DNA of 64,000 nt from Desulfuromonas soudanensis (GCF_001278055.1 NZ_CP010802.1:3782001-3846000); one strand, 5' to 3'; counted from the first letter of the stretch, positions 17,026 through 26,077 are shown. Notes: generated from the letters alone by a model not told the origin. Numbers and translations are program-made.

Positions 17026-18291
17026 ATGGAACTGGAACAGGCATTTTCGTGTCCGGGAACGCTGAAGAAGTTGCGAAGCGGCCCACTGGGAACGCTTCTG
17101 GACGGTTTCTGTACCTGGTTGATGGAGCACGGTTTCCGTCAGGGGACCATCCGCAAGCATCTATCGAACGTCTCTCATTTTAATCAGCATCTTGGCCGGC
17201 AAGGAGTTGTCCCCGGCCAAATCCTCTGTCCCAAAGACGTTGATGGATTTTTCGAAGCATATCCTGCCCGGTGTCGGCACCGCGGGCCACTGGAAGGTCA
17301 TCTGAAGCGGGTTCGCCACTCGCTCAGTCGTTTCGTCGAGTACCTTGGCGAACAGGGGTTTTTCAATCCGTTGCCGCAAAGCGAGATCTTTGCGCCTCTT
17401 CTGGATGCCTACCTCGAATGGATGCAGCATTACCAGCACGCCGCTGCCGGGACCTGCGAGTTGCGCGCTCAGTACCTCACCGTTTTCCTGCGCTACCTCG
17501 GCCCGCAGGCGACATTACAAGGGTTGGCCAAGCTGAGCCCGGAGAGCATCGAGGCGTTCTTCCTGGCTTATGCGCAGAAGGTCGGAAAAGCAGCGCGGCG
17601 ATCGATGCAGTCGACCCTGCGGACCTTCTTCCGTTTCTGCCTGCATCGAGGCTACGTCCGGGAGCCCCTGGACCTGGCGGTTCCTACCTTGAGAGCCTAC
17701 AAGCTGGCTTCGGTCCCGCGCGGCTTGACTGAGGCTCAGGCTCGGCAGGTCCTTCAGGGGATCGACCGCAAGACCACGGTGGGCCGACGGGATTACGCCA
17801 TCGTTCAGTTGCTTCACACCTACGGTGTCCGAGGCGGCCAGGTTCGGGCGTTGCGGCTGGAGCAGATCGACTGGGCGCAGAACCGGATCTTCTTTGCAGC
17901 TTCCAAGGGCGGCAAGGACAGCTGCCTTCCCCTCACCGTCGAGGTGGGGGAGAGCCTGCTGAACTACTTGCAAAATGCCCGGCCATCCAGTTCGAACCCG
18001 CAGGTGTTTCTGACCTCGCGTGCCCCCTACCACCCGCTTCCCCGCTCCAGTTCCCTTTCCGTCATCATCGAGCGCCGTATCCGAGCCGCAAGCATCGAGA
18101 TTCCCAGCAAGGGCGCCCACGCCTTTCGGCATGGCTTTGCGACCCGGATGCTCGCGCAGGGAGAACCGTTCAAGGCGATTGCCGATGTGCTGGGCCATCG
18201 CCATCTCGGCACCACCTTTATCTACACCAAGGTCGACTTTAACGCCCTGAAGCAGGTCGCCCTGGAGTGGCCGCAGGAGGTGACGCGATGA
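17026..18291 (+). CDS. RIT tyrosine recombinase 1
   Basis: The 421-residue phage-integrase-family protein has a core-binding SAM-like N-terminal half (to about 220) and a C-terminal catalytic domain. Catalytic residues are visible as Arg in YGVRGGQVRAL, HAFRHGFATRML (His-x-x-Arg), a second His in VLGHRHLGTT and the nucleophile Tyr in FIYTKVD. GGGAGG precedes ATG 17026. It is the longest of the three RIT recombinases. Its stop overlaps the start of the second gene by ATGA. Together the three move the element; the division of labour among them is not known. Confidence 0.92.
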   Translation: MELEQAFSCPGTLKKLRSGPLGTLLDGFCTWLMEHGFRQGTIRKHLSNVSHFNQHLGRQGVVPGQILCPKDVDGFFEAYPARCRHRGPLEGHLKRVRHSLSRFVEYLGEQGFFNPLPQSEIFAPLLDAYLEWMQHYQHAAAGTCELRAQYLTVFLRYLGPQATLQGLAKLSPESIEAFFLAYAQKVGKAARRSMQSTLRTFFRFCLHRGYVREPLDLAVPTLRAYKLASVPRGLTEAQARQVLQGIDRKTTVGRRDYAIVQLLHTYGVRGGQVRALRLEQIDWAQNRIFFAASKGGKDSCLPLTVEVGESLLNYLQNARPSSSNPQVFLTSRAPYHPLPRSSSLSVIIERRIRAASIEIPSKGAHAFRHGFATRMLAQGEPFKAIADVLGHRHLGTTFIYTKVDFNALKQVALEWPQEVTR

Positions 18292-19262
18292 GAACCCTGG
18301 AATTTCACAGCGCCCTGGCTCCTCAGATCCGGAACTTCATCAGCTTGCGGCAGCTCTCCGGCACCGATTATCAGAGCCAGGCGCTGCTGTTGAGCTACTT
18401 CGACCGCTTCCTGGTCGAAGAAAAATTTGAAGCTTCGTGCATCACCCCGCAGATCACCGACCGGTATCTTCTGACTCTTTCGCACCTTGCACCGCGTGTG
18501 CAGTCAAACCGCTTCTGCGTGGTGCAGCAGCTGTGCCGGTATCTCTTGCGGCACGACCCGCTCACCTACGTTCCCGAACCCATAAGGGTCATTGCCTCGC
18601 AGGCGGCTCATCAGCCGTACATCTACAACCAGAGGGAAGTCGGCGCCTTGCTGGCCGCCGCCGCGGAATTGCGGCCGCCGGGCTCCCTGCGGCCACTCAC
18701 CTACCGGACACTCCTCGGCCTGCTCTACAGCACGGGCATCCGTATCGGGGAAGCATTGGCCCTGAACCTGGAGAACTTTCTCTGCGCCGAAGAGCGGCTC
18801 TACATCGTCGAGGGCAAGTTCCGCAAGGCCCGCTGGGTGCCTTTGAGCACGACCACCTGCCAGGCGTTGCAGCAATATCTGGACAGACGCCTTCGCATCA
18901 AGCCGCGCTCGCCGGACTCCCCGCTGCTGCTGAATCAACGATCCCGGCGCTTGCATCATGTCACGGTCAACCTTACCTTTCGGCAGTTGCTGCGCCGCTG
19001 CGCCATCCCCCACAACGAGCACGCCGGCCCCCGCATCCACGACCTGCGACACACCTTTGCCGTTCACAGGCTGCTGGCCTGGTATCGAGACGGGCAGGAT
19101 GTAAACGCGCGGCTGCCTTGGCTGGCAACCTATCTGGGACATGTGGATATCCATTCCACCCAGGTCTACCTTCGGGCCACGCCGGAGCTGACCGAAGAGG
19201 TGGCCCGGCGCTTCCACGATTACTACCTCCAACAGATCCAAACCAACGGAGGACAGTCATGA
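18288..19262 (+). CDS. RIT tyrosine recombinase 2
   Basis: The 324-residue tyrosine recombinase starts at ATG 18288, with GGAGG upstream inside the preceding gene. Catalytic features are Arg in YSTGIRIGEALAL, Lys in VEGKFRKARWVPL, HDLRHTFAVHRLL, the His of YLGHVDIHST and Tyr in QVYLRATPE. All five appear present. It is coupled to both neighbours through ATGA overlaps, so the trio is made in fixed proportion. An upstream extension to 18267 overlaps recombinase 1 without a ribosome site. Confidence 0.92.
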   Translation: MRTLEFHSALAPQIRNFISLRQLSGTDYQSQALLLSYFDRFLVEEKFEASCITPQITDRYLLTLSHLAPRVQSNRFCVVQQLCRYLLRHDPLTYVPEPIRVIASQAAHQPYIYNQREVGALLAAAAELRPPGSLRPLTYRTLLGLLYSTGIRIGEALALNLENFLCAEERLYIVEGKFRKARWVPLSTTTCQALQQYLDRRLRIKPRSPDSPLLLNQRSRRLHHVTVNLTFRQLLRRCAIPHNEHAGPRIHDLRHTFAVHRLLAWYRDGQDVNARLPWLATYLGHVDIHSTQVYLRATPELTEEVARRFHDYYLQQIQTNGGQS

Positions 19263-20293
19263 AACAGTTGCTGGCCAAGTTCATGAAACCCTTCTTCAGC
19301 CACTACCTGCCGATCCAGAAAGGCCTCGCGACCAATACCCTGCTGGCGTACCGCGACGCGATCAAGCTGCTGTTGTGCTTTGCTGCGGACACCCTGCGCA
19401 AGAGCGCCGACGAGTTGAGCGTCGAAGAGATCGACGAAGCGCTTGTGTTGGCGTTCCTCGATCATCTTGAAAACGTTCGCGGCTGCACGCCGCGAACCCG
19501 TAATGCCCGATTGGCGGCCATCCGTGTCTTCTTCGGTTTCATCGCCCGAGAGGAGCCGGTCTTGCTGCTCCAGTGCCAGAGGATTCGCACCATCCCTCTG
19601 AAACGTACGCAGCACAAGACGGTCAAGTACATGGAGCAGGACGAGATGCAGGCGCTGCTCGATGCGGTGAATGTCAATGCACGCACCGCCGCGCGCGACA
19701 AGGCTTTGCTGCTCCTGCTCTACAACACCGGGGCTCGCGTCAGTGAAATTGTGGGCATCAAAATCCCAGATCTGCGCCTGCAGGGTGCCACCGCTCAGAT
19801 CTCGCTTCTGGGCAAGGGTAAAAAGCACCGCAGCTGTCCGCTGTGGCCCGAAATGGCACAAGCCCTTCAGGCTTACCTCAAAGTTCGCAATCCCCATGAT
19901 CCGGCCGCTGAGCAGCTCTTCCTCAACGCCAACGGAGTTCCCATCACCCGTTTCGGCATTCGCCAAATCCTGAGCAAATATGCGGCCTCAGCCCGGAATC
20001 AATGCCCATCGATGAGGAGCAGGGCCGTAAATCCACACACTATCAGGCATACCACGGCCATGCATCTGCTGCGGGCCGGCAACGATATCAATATGGTCAG
20101 TTATTGGTTGGGGCACGCCGACATCAACACCACGCATGTCTACGTCGAAATCGATATGGACATGAAACGGAGAATGCTCGAAAAAACAACAGCACCGGTC
20201 GTCAGCCACGACCTGCCATGGCAGAAGCCCGACGTCTTGCAGTGGCTCGCTGCGCTCGAAAAATCACCTAAATTATGTGCAGTAAAACCTTGA
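19259..20293 (+). CDS. RIT tyrosine recombinase 3
   Basis: The 344-residue tyrosine recombinase has a typical XerC/D-like domain order. Catalytic residues are Arg in NTGARVSEIVG, Lys in LLGKGKKHRSCPL, PHTIRHTTAMHLL, His in WLGHADINTTHV and Tyr in the following VYVEID. ATG 19259 overlaps the stop of recombinase 2 by ATGA and has GGAGGA upstream. It ends 34 bp before the right inverted repeat. A long overlapping frame from 18437 that merges into this gene is an out-of-frame artefact over recombinase 2. Confidence 0.92.
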   Translation: MKQLLAKFMKPFFSHYLPIQKGLATNTLLAYRDAIKLLLCFAADTLRKSADELSVEEIDEALVLAFLDHLENVRGCTPRTRNARLAAIRVFFGFIAREEPVLLLQCQRIRTIPLKRTQHKTVKYMEQDEMQALLDAVNVNARTAARDKALLLLLYNTGARVSEIVGIKIPDLRLQGATAQISLLGKGKKHRSCPLWPEMAQALQAYLKVRNPHDPAAEQLFLNANGVPITRFGIRQILSKYAASARNQCPSMRSRAVNPHTIRHTTAMHLLRAGNDINMVSYWLGHADINTTHVYVEIDMDMKRRMLEKTTAPVVSHDLPWQKPDVLQWLAALEKSPKLCAVKP

Positions 20294-20327
20294 TCTGGGG
20301 TAGAGAATGAGGGAGTGTCCAGAAATG

Positions 20328-20382
20328 AACTTCACATAAGTTCGCGCTTCACATAACACGTGTTATGTGGAGCTCCACATAA
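20328..20382. repeat. RIT right terminal repeat with extra palindrome
   Basis: The region 20328-20358 is the perfect complement of the left end. It is followed by TTATGTGGAGCTCCACATAA at 20363-20382, a perfect 20-bp palindrome built from the same motif in opposite orientations. The left end lacks this second part, so the two ends are asymmetric. Confidence 0.88.
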
Positions 20383-20565
20383 AAAATGGTTGGACATCAG
20401 ACAGTAGGCGAGCACCTTGACCGGGAAGCGCTCCTTCGCCTCACCGATCAACGTCACGAACGCCGCAAAATCCGCCGGCTTGTGAAACACCTCGGCCCGT
20501 CCATTCCCCCGGTTGAGAACATGATAGACCTCATTGTCAGCCACCACCCTCCCCGCCCTCGGCAT
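20383..20565 (-). pseudogene. RAYT transposase, N-terminal part, split by RIT element
   Basis: The fragment begins at ATG 20565 with a strong GGAGG upstream. It encodes 61 residues: MPRAGRVVADNEVYHVLNRG, the family N-terminus, ending in LAYCLMSNHF. The next codon of an intact RAYT would be the second His of the H-F-H (HUH) metal-binding motif. That codon lies 3.5 kb away at 16854-16856, so the RIT insertion falls between the second and third codons of the catalytic motif. The frame continues a few codons into RIT sequence before stopping at 20332. Confidence 0.9.
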
Positions 20566-20577
20566 CCCCCCTCCTAT

Positions 20578-20690
20578 CCTTTGGGACTGGCTACTTTTTT
20601 GCCCTTCAAAAAGTTGCCTGTCCCTCTACCACAACGGCCAACCTCTCATTTAGATGGTGCCTGTCCCCCTCAGAGGTTTGTCCAGCCGGC
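20578..20690. repeat. REP units upstream of the RAYT gene
   Basis: GGGACTGGCTACTTTT pairs with AAAAAGTTGCCTGTCCC, the same unit as the cluster at 16095-16351. A further GGTGCCTGTCCCC arm at 20656-20669 follows. The original RAYT gene was therefore flanked by REP copies on both sides before RIT insertion. Confidence 0.75.
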
Positions 20691-20695
20691 CCCCT

Positions 20696-21799
20696 TTATG
20701 CCGTCTCAAAGCAATAAAGACAACCGCCGGTATCGGCGGTGTATAACCGACCATCCAGGTAAACTGGTTGTCCGGTAAAGCCAATGGTCTTCCTTTTGTC
20801 GGCAAAGCTCCAGACCATCTCTCCAGTCTCGATGTCGACGGCTTGAATGCACTTTTCATTGTTAAAGATAATTTTTCCGGCCATATATGGCATATTTCCA
20901 CCGCCTCCTTCATCAGGGTGATGTCTCTCCAGAAGAACCTCCCCGGTTTCTGGTTCGAGAATGCGGAAGCAACTATCCGCCATACCGTATAGCCGACCAT
21001 TCCGATACAAAACTTCCCTCAGTTGCATCATTCTCTTTGTCATCCAAAGGATATCTCCCTTTTCCAGATCGAAGGCAACAATTCGACCGTTTGACCCAGC
21101 ATAGATGCGACCTCCGTGGATGAGTGGGCTTCGACAAGTGATCGACCCGCGGGCAGGGGTACCAACGCCTGTGTCACATTTTCCCAACTCGCCAAAATTA
21201 ATACTCCAACGCAATTCCGAGGTCTTGCGGTCATAACAATTATAAAAGCCACCGCTGGTCTGAACAACCACCTCCTCCTCGGTAAAACTAGGTGAATGGC
21301 CCTGATCCATTTCTATTTGGCGCACTACCGCACCGGTCGCCGGATTAAGGAAATACACGCCGCCAATGGCACAAATAATTATTTCACCCGCAAAATGTCG
21401 TATCGGACTACACGCAGTGAACCCCTCGGTCCGCCAACAAATATGCCCATCCTTCAAGGCAACCACCGAACTTGATGAACTATCACAAAGGATTACCGTG
21501 TCTTGATAGAGACACATCCTTCCCCCCAACCCACCACCCATGTTATCCAAAACAACCTCCCAGCGGACTTTGCCGGAAGCTCGATCAAAAGAGGAAATTT
21601 TTTGGTTTACAGTAAAGTTTTTTGGGGGATTTCGCGAGACAGCTATGGCACTCTCCTCTGAAAGAAGGATACTGACATAGGGTGAATTAATATTTTTAGA
21701 TTTCCAAAGAATTTTCAATGGAAGCATCACTTTTTCTTCGACGACGCTGTTGCCACCAGGGCCGCCCCCGATGTAATCGTAACGATTTGAGTCTTCCAT
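20696..21799 (-). CDS. PQQ-like beta-propeller repeat protein, cytoplasmic, function unknown
   Basis: The 367-residue protein is built of repeated blades of the PQQ-dehydrogenase/BamB type, for example FDRASGKVRWEV, LDPATG-like LNPATGAVVRQI, FDLEKGDILWMT and VDIETGEMVWSF. No signal peptide or lipobox is present, so it should stay in the cytoplasm. The catalytic residues of true quinoprotein dehydrogenases are not apparent; it is probably a binding scaffold. Base composition is lower in GC than the flanking housekeeping genes. It sits between the RAYT locus and a second RAYT remnant, which suggests acquired DNA. AAGGGGAC precedes ATG 21799. Confidence 0.75.
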   Translation of the reverse strand: MEDSNRYDYIGGGPGGNSVVEEKVMLPLKILWKSKNINSPYVSILLSEESAIAVSRNPPKNFTVNQKISSFDRASGKVRWEVVLDNMGGGLGGRMCLYQDTVILCDSSSSSVVALKDGHICWRTEGFTACSPIRHFAGEIIICAIGGVYFLNPATGAVVRQIEMDQGHSPSFTEEEVVVQTSGGFYNCYDRKTSELRWSINFGELGKCDTGVGTPARGSITCRSPLIHGGRIYAGSNGRIVAFDLEKGDILWMTKRMMQLREVLYRNGRLYGMADSCFRILEPETGEVLLERHHPDEGGGGNMPYMAGKIIFNNEKCIQAVDIETGEMVWSFADKRKTIGFTGQPVYLDGRLYTADTGGCLYCFETA

Positions 21800-21962
21800 T
21801 ATAGTCCCCTTACTTTATGGTATTTAATTGAGATATTACCCTAATCCTGTATGTAGAAAGGCTTACCTGATTTGGCGGACCGCCGCGACGACCCCTTGTA
21901 TGCCCGGTGGCAGAGGTACATTCCATCCTGCCTCAACCATGTGATTTGATTTTTTGGAGATC

Positions 21963-22007
21963 GGACCCCTCACGCTGGGTCACATGGTGGGTCAAACCGG
22001 GAACTAT
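21963..22007 (-). pseudogene. Remnant of a second RAYT transposase N-terminus
   Basis: In one minus-strand frame this reads IVPGLTHHVTQREGS, matching the conserved VVPGxPHHVTQRG start of REP-associated transposases of a different subgroup from the split RAYT. The frame decays on both sides, so only the motif survives. Confidence 0.6.
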
Positions 22008-22195
22008 TGACGCGAGAGCGTCTGGCTGTGGCTGAACCATAGGAAACAGATAAGAACCTGTCAATGAGTTTCGGATGCCGTCCCCGGGATAAAGGGCTGC
22101 CCCAGGAATACCAGGCTGAGACTACATCTGCGGGACTGCCTTGCGTAAAAGGGGACAGGCACCGCAGAAGCGGAGCCGGTCCCCCGGGGCAGAAA

Positions 22196-22222
22196 CGCCC
22201 GTCGCTGAGCTGGCGACGGGCG
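22196..22222 (-). terminator. Hairpin after sucD
   Basis: A 10-bp perfect stem (CGCCCGTCGC with its complement) lies 38 bp beyond the sucD stop. No long T-run follows; it is a probable transcript 3' end or RNA-stabilising hairpin. Confidence 0.6.
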
Positions 22223-22259
22223 CTTCTGTGAACATTAACGAACAGATTTCGAAAGCGAC

Positions 22260-23135
22260 TCAGCCCTTCTTCATCGCCTCGAGCATCGCCTCGCCCATGC
22301 GGGTCGGGGAGGTGGAGACGTTGACGCCGCAGTCGGTGAGGGTGCGGATCTTGTCTTCGGCGCGTCCCTTGCCGCCGGTGACGATCGCCCCGGCGTGACC
22401 CATGCGCCGTCCGGGAGGCGCCGAGACGCCGGCGATGAAGGCGGCCACCGGTTTTTTCATGTTCGCCTTGATCCACTCGGCCGCCTCCTCCTCGGCGCCG
22501 CCGCCGATCTCGCCGATCATGAAGACGCCGGTCGTTTCCGGGTCGGCGTTGAAGAGTTGCAGCACGTCGATAAAGCTCATGCCGATGATCGGGTCGCCGC
22601 CAATGCCGACGCAGGTCGACTGGCCGAGGCCGGCGTCGGTGAGCTGCTTGACCGCCTCGTAGGTGAGGGTACCGCTGCGGGAGACGACGCCGATCGACCC
22701 CTTCTTGTGGATGTAGCCGGGCATGATGCCGACCTTGCACTCGTCGGGGGTGATGACGCCGGGACAGTTGGGACCGACGAGGCGCATCTTGTGCCCTTCG
22801 AGGACGCGCTTGACCGGCACCATGTCGCGCACCGGGATCCCTTCGGTGATGCAGATGGCCAGATCGAGTCCGGCGTCGGCCGCCTCGAGAATGGCGTCGG
22901 CGGCGCCCGGCGGCGGGACGAAGATCATCGAGACGTTGGCGCCGGTGTATTTCACCGCCTCCTCGACGGTGTTGAAGACCGGAATCCCCTCGACGTGAAT
23001 CCCCCCCTTCCCCGGGGTGACCCCGGCGACGATCTGGGTGCCGTATTCCCGGCACTTCTGGGCGTGGAAGAGGCCGCTGCGGCCGGTGATTCCCTGGACC
23101 AGGACCTTCGAATTCTTGTTCAGCAGTATCGACAT
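22260..23135 (-). CDS. sucD: Succinate-CoA ligase, alpha subunit
   Basis: The 291-residue protein has the CoA-binding N-terminal Rossmann domain ([15 protein letters not shown]). The ligase domain contains the phosphohistidine loop ([13 protein letters not shown]), [10 protein letters not shown] and GEIGG. It pairs with SucC to interconvert succinyl-CoA and succinate with ATP or GTP formation in the TCA cycle. It lies 57 bp downstream of sucC on the same strand. Length is normal. Confidence 0.97.
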   Translation of the reverse strand: MSILLNKNSKVLVQGITGRSGLFHAQKCREYGTQIVAGVTPGKGGIHVEGIPVFNTVEEAVKYTGANVSMIFVPPPGAADAILEAADAGLDLAICITEGIPVRDMVPVKRVLEGHKMRLVGPNCPGVITPDECKVGIMPGYIHKKGSIGVVSRSGTLTYEAVKQLTDAGLGQSTCVGIGGDPIIGMSFIDVLQLFNADPETTGVFMIGEIGGGAEEEAAEWIKANMKKPVAAFIAGVSAPPGRRMGHAGAIVTGGKGRAEDKIRTLTDCGVNVSTSPTRMGEAMLEAMKKG

Positions 23136-23192
23136 GACAATTCTCCTGCAAGGGGCGACGGCAGACTTTTGACGGGGACGAAGAAAGAGGGC

Positions 23193-24389
23193 TTAGGGCT
23201 TTTTCGCCCTGCCCTTCGGCCGGGCCTCGGCGCTGTCGAGCATCTTGACGATGCGCCGGGCGCCGTCGCCGAGGCTGTCGGCGGTCTGCACGTTGAGCCC
23301 CGACTCCTTGAGCAAAGCCTTCCCTTCATCGACCTGGCTGCCGTCCATGCGCACGACGATCGGCAGGGGGCAGTCCACCTCGCTGGCGGCGTCGATGATC
23401 CCCTGGGCGATAACGTCGCAGCGCATGATGCCGCCGAAGATGTTGACGAAAATCCCCTGCACATCCGGGTCCTGGAGAATGATCTTGAAGGCCTCGGTCA
23501 CCTTCTCCCGGCTCGCCCCGCCCCCCACATCGAGGAAGTTGGCCGGCTTGCCGCCGCACTCGTTGAGGACGTCGAGGGTCGCCATCGCCAAGCCGGCGCC
23601 GTTGACCAGGCAGCCGATGGCGCCGTCGAGCTTGATGTAGGCGAGATCGTACTTGCCGGCGGTGATCTCCAGCGGATCGAGCTGCGAGTAGTCGATCATG
23701 TCCGGGTATTCACGGTGGCGGAAGACGGCGTTGTCGTCGAAGGCGATCTTGGCATCCATCGCCATCAGCCAGCCGGCCTTGGTCACCACCAGGGGGTTGA
23801 TCTCCACCAGGGAGCAGTCCTTTTCCAGGCAAGCGCGGTAGAGGCTGAGGATGAGCTGCACGCAGTCTTCGCACAGGCTCCCCTTCAAGCCGAGGGCAAG
23901 GGAAATTTTGCGCGCCTGGAAGGAATGCAGACCGGAGAGGGGATCGATGGCGAGCTTGTGGATCTTCTCCGGGCTCTTGGCCGCCACCTCCTCGATCTCG
24001 ACGCCCCCTTCGGCCGAAGCGATGAGGATGTAGCGCGAACTGGCGCGGTCGAGGGTGATGGAGAGATAGAACTCGCGGGCGATCTCCACCGCCTCCTCGA
24101 CCAGGATGCGCCGCACGCGCAGACCTTCGGGGCCGGTCTGCGGCGTCACCAGCTTTCTGGCAAAGAGGTCCTTGGCCAGATCCTGCGCCTGCTCCGGGTA
24201 ATGCACCAGCTTGACGCCGCCGGCCTTGCCGCGGCCGCCGGCGTAGATCTGCGCCTTGACCATGCAGCGGCCGCCCATCATCTTGGCGGCGCGTTCCACC
24301 TGGTCGGCGGTCAGGCAGACCCGGCCGCGCGGTACCGGGATATCGTAGGTGCTGAGAATCTCCTTGGCCTGATATTCATGGATGTTCAT
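23193..24389 (-). CDS. sucC: Succinate-CoA ligase, beta subunit
   Basis: The 398-residue protein starts [20 protein letters not shown], the family N-terminus. It contains an ATP-grasp domain ([25 protein letters not shown]) and a C-terminal CoA-ligase domain ([18 protein letters not shown]). It binds the nucleotide and succinate, and forms the heterodimer with SucD encoded immediately downstream. The C-terminus carries a short basic tail ([10 protein letters not shown]). The spacer upstream (24390-24519) shows no clear promoter. Confidence 0.97.
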   Translation of the reverse strand: MNIHEYQAKEILSTYDIPVPRGRVCLTADQVERAAKMMGGRCMVKAQIYAGGRGKAGGVKLVHYPEQAQDLAKDLFARKLVTPQTGPEGLRVRRILVEEAVEIAREFYLSITLDRASSRYILIASAEGGVEIEEVAAKSPEKIHKLAIDPLSGLHSFQARKISLALGLKGSLCEDCVQLILSLYRACLEKDCSLVEINPLVVTKAGWLMAMDAKIAFDDNAVFRHREYPDMIDYSQLDPLEITAGKYDLAYIKLDGAIGCLVNGAGLAMATLDVLNECGGKPANFLDVGGGASREKVTEAFKIILQDPDVQGIFVNIFGGIMRCDVIAQGIIDAASEVDCPLPIVVRMDGSQVDEGKALLKESGLNVQTADSLGDGARRIVKMLDSAEARPKGRAKKP

Positions 24390-24519
24390 GGCGCCTCGCT
24401 TCTCTGGTAGAGGATACGTCTTTTAAGCATGCTGAAAACTGGAGGGGATGCCTTCCGTAAACTACCCCCTTAGAACCGCCCAGCGCCAGGAAAAAATTTA
24501 GTCAGGATAAATTCGGAAC

Positions 24520-24565
24520 AAAAAAACCGGCGCACATCTGCCTCATTCTAGCAGACGCGCGCCGG
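24520..24565 (-). terminator. Terminator of the transaldolase gene
   Basis: On the minus strand CCGGCGCGCGTCTGC pairs with GCAGATGTGCGCCGG (one mismatch) and is followed by seven T residues, 26 bp after the transaldolase stop. Confidence 0.9.
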
Positions 24566-24590
24566 CTTGCCAGCAAGGGGTGAAAATGAG

Positions 24591-25238
24591 CTATTTTTTG
24601 GTCTTGTCCCAGTCGGCGAGGAATTTCTCGATCCCGACGTCGGTCAGGGGGTGTTTGGCGAGCTGCAGCATGACGCCGTAGGGGATGGTGCAGACGTCGG
24701 CGGCGACCAGGGCGGCGTTGAGGATGTGCAGGGGGCTGCGCACCGAGGCGACAATGATCTCGGTGGAAAAGCCGTAGTTGTCGAAGATGGTGCGGATCTG
24801 CTCGACCAGCTCCATCCCGTCGTGGCCGACGTCGTCGAGGCGGCCGACGAAGGGGGAGACGTAGGTCGCCCCGGCCTTGGCGGCGAGGAGGGCCTGCAGC
24901 GGTGAGAAGACCAGGGTGACGTTGGTCTTGATCCCCTCGGCGGAGAAGATCCGGGTCGCCTTGAGCCCCTCGGGGGTCATCGGCACCTTGACGACGATGT
25001 TTTTCGGGTTGATCGCCGCCAGGGCCCGCCCCTCCGCCACCATCCCTGGAGCGTCGAGGGCGATGACCTCGGCGGAGATCGGCCCGTCGACGATGGAGAC
25101 GATCTCGGTGATCACTTCCTTGAAGTCGCGGCCGCTCTTGGCGATGAGCGACGGGTTGGTGGTGACGCCGTCCACCAGTCCGAGTTCATGGGCGGCGCGG
25201 ATTTCGCTGACTTCGGCGGTATCGATGAAAAACTTCAT
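24591..25238 (-). CDS. tal: Transaldolase (TalC/FSA-like short type)
   Basis: The 215-residue TIM barrel begins [16 protein letters not shown]. It contains [16 protein letters not shown], the Schiff-base Lys in [12 protein letters not shown], and [11 protein letters not shown]. This short class transfers a dihydroxyacetone unit between pentose-phosphate intermediates; a few members act as fructose-6-phosphate aldolases. The family's usual length is 210-220. AAGGAG lies upstream of the start. It is a single gene with its own terminator. Confidence 0.93.
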   Translation of the reverse strand: MKFFIDTAEVSEIRAAHELGLVDGVTTNPSLIAKSGRDFKEVITEIVSIVDGPISAEVIALDAPGMVAEGRALAAINPKNIVVKVPMTPEGLKATRIFSAEGIKTNVTLVFSPLQALLAAKAGATYVSPFVGRLDDVGHDGMELVEQIRTIFDNYGFSTEIIVASVRSPLHILNAALVAADVCTIPYGVMLQLAKHPLTDVGIEKFLADWDKTKK

Positions 25239-25302
25239 GGGGAAACTCCTTCGGGGTGAGGGATCCTAATTTGTCCGGGTGCGCTGGGAACAGAGGGCGG
25301 AA

Positions 25303-25554
25303 TCATTTTTGACCGCTGTAATCATCACGGCATTTTTTCGAACAGAAATATTTTTCCTCCCCGCCGACGGTCCTGCTGAGCGCATCGGTCCGGGGGAGGT
25401 AGGTCCCGCACTGGGGGTCCTGGACCATCTCCTCTCCCTTCGGACTCTCCGCGGTCGTCCGGGGAGAGCGGGGGAGGAAAAGGATCCTGAGGAAAAGCCG
25501 CAGGAGGGTATAGCCGAGAAAAAAGAGGAGAAAAACGAACAGGAGACGGATCAT
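25303..25554 (-). CDS. Small membrane protein with TRASH-like metal-binding tail
   Basis: The 83-residue protein has a single N-terminal transmembrane helix (about residues 3-28). A short cytoplasmic tail has the Cys pattern DPQCGTYLP...YFCSKKCRDDY, resembling TRASH/PP0621-type metal-binding motifs. It ends 4 bp upstream-side of folK in the same direction, so it is probably co-transcribed with it. The tail may bind a transition metal; the role is unknown. Confidence 0.75.
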   Translation of the reverse strand: MIRLLFVFLLFFLGYTLLRLFLRILFLPRSPRTTAESPKGEEMVQDPQCGTYLPRTDALSRTVGGEEKYFCSKKCRDDYSGQK

Positions 25555-25558
25555 CGAT

Positions 25559-26077
25559 TCACCAGGTTTCGGCCAGGAGTTTCACCCCCTCCCTGTCGGG
25601 GCGGCGCTCCAGCAGTTGACGGACGGTCAGGCCGAGTCCGGGGTGTACCAGGCCGGGAGCCAGCTCCTCCAGGGGGACGAGGATGAAGGCCCGCTGATGA
25701 AGCCGCGGATGGGGGAGAATGAGACGGGCGTCTTCCCGGACGGTCCGACCGTGAAACAGAAGATCGATATCGAGGGTCCGCGCCCCCCAGCGCTCACGGC
25801 GGCTGCGGCCGAAGGCCTCCTCCACGGCCAGGCAGGCCTCGAGGAGGGAGAGGGGAGAGCGTTGTGTCGCCACGGCCAGCACCCCGTTCAAATAGGGCCC
25901 CTGCCCCGGCGGTCCGCCGACGGGTGCGGTTTCATAGAGACGCGACCCTTGGAGGACCCGGACTCCGGAGACTCCGTCGAGCGCGATGCGCGCCCCGCGG
26001 AGGGTGGCGAGGCGGTCGCCGAGATTGGAGCCGAGGCCGAGATAGGCCGTGACCGTGGGGAGAGATGCGCTGTCCAT
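25559..26077 (-). CDS. folK: 2-amino-4-hydroxy-6-hydroxymethyldihydropteridine pyrophosphokinase
   Basis: The 172-residue HPPK has AYLGLGSNLGDR, YETAPVG, the PYLNGVLAV segment, the catalytic RWGARTLDIDLLFHG and the substrate motif LPHPRLHQRAFILVPLEE. It transfers pyrophosphate from ATP to the pterin in folate synthesis. I use ATG 26077; a GTG at 26122 would overlap its own Shine-Dalgarno and adds 15 unlikely residues. It is the first gene of a two-gene unit with the small metal-binding membrane protein. Confidence 0.95.
   Translation of the reverse strand: MDSASLPTVTAYLGLGSNLGDRLATLRGARIALDGVSGVRVLQGSRLYETAPVGGPPGQGPYLNGVLAVATQRSPLSLLEACLAVEEAFGRSRRERWGARTLDIDLLFHGRTVREDARLILPHPRLHQRAFILVPLEELAPGLVHPGLGLTVRQLLERRPDREGVKLLAETW

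Larger units (their letters stand above)
16857..20388 (+). mobile_element. RIT (recombinase-in-trio) element inserted in a RAYT gene
   Basis: Three consecutive tyrosine recombinase genes, each overlapping the next by ATGA, lie between perfect 31-bp inverted repeats (16861-16891 and 20328-20358). The hexamer AAAATG occurs at both outer edges (16857-16862 and 20383-20388); removing one copy restores the RAYT reading frame exactly. The right end carries extra copies of the end motif TTATGTGGAG, including a 20-bp palindrome at 20363-20382. All three recombinases look intact. The element is about 3.5 kb. Confidence 0.92.
21800..22259. other. Gene-poor spacer with RAYT and REP remnants
   Basis: This 460-bp stretch contains an AT-rich leader of the propeller gene (to about 21870), a RAYT N-terminal remnant (21963-22007), a REP-like arm pair (22150-22190, GGGGACAGGCACCGC and GCGGAGCCGGTCCCC), and the sucD hairpin. 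I see no intact gene. Confidence 0.65.

Noticed and set aside
18437-20293. 618-codon frame spanning recombinases 2 and 3
   Set aside because: Its first part is out of frame with recombinase 2, which has all catalytic residues. Recombinase 3 starts cleanly at 19259 with an ATGA overlap.
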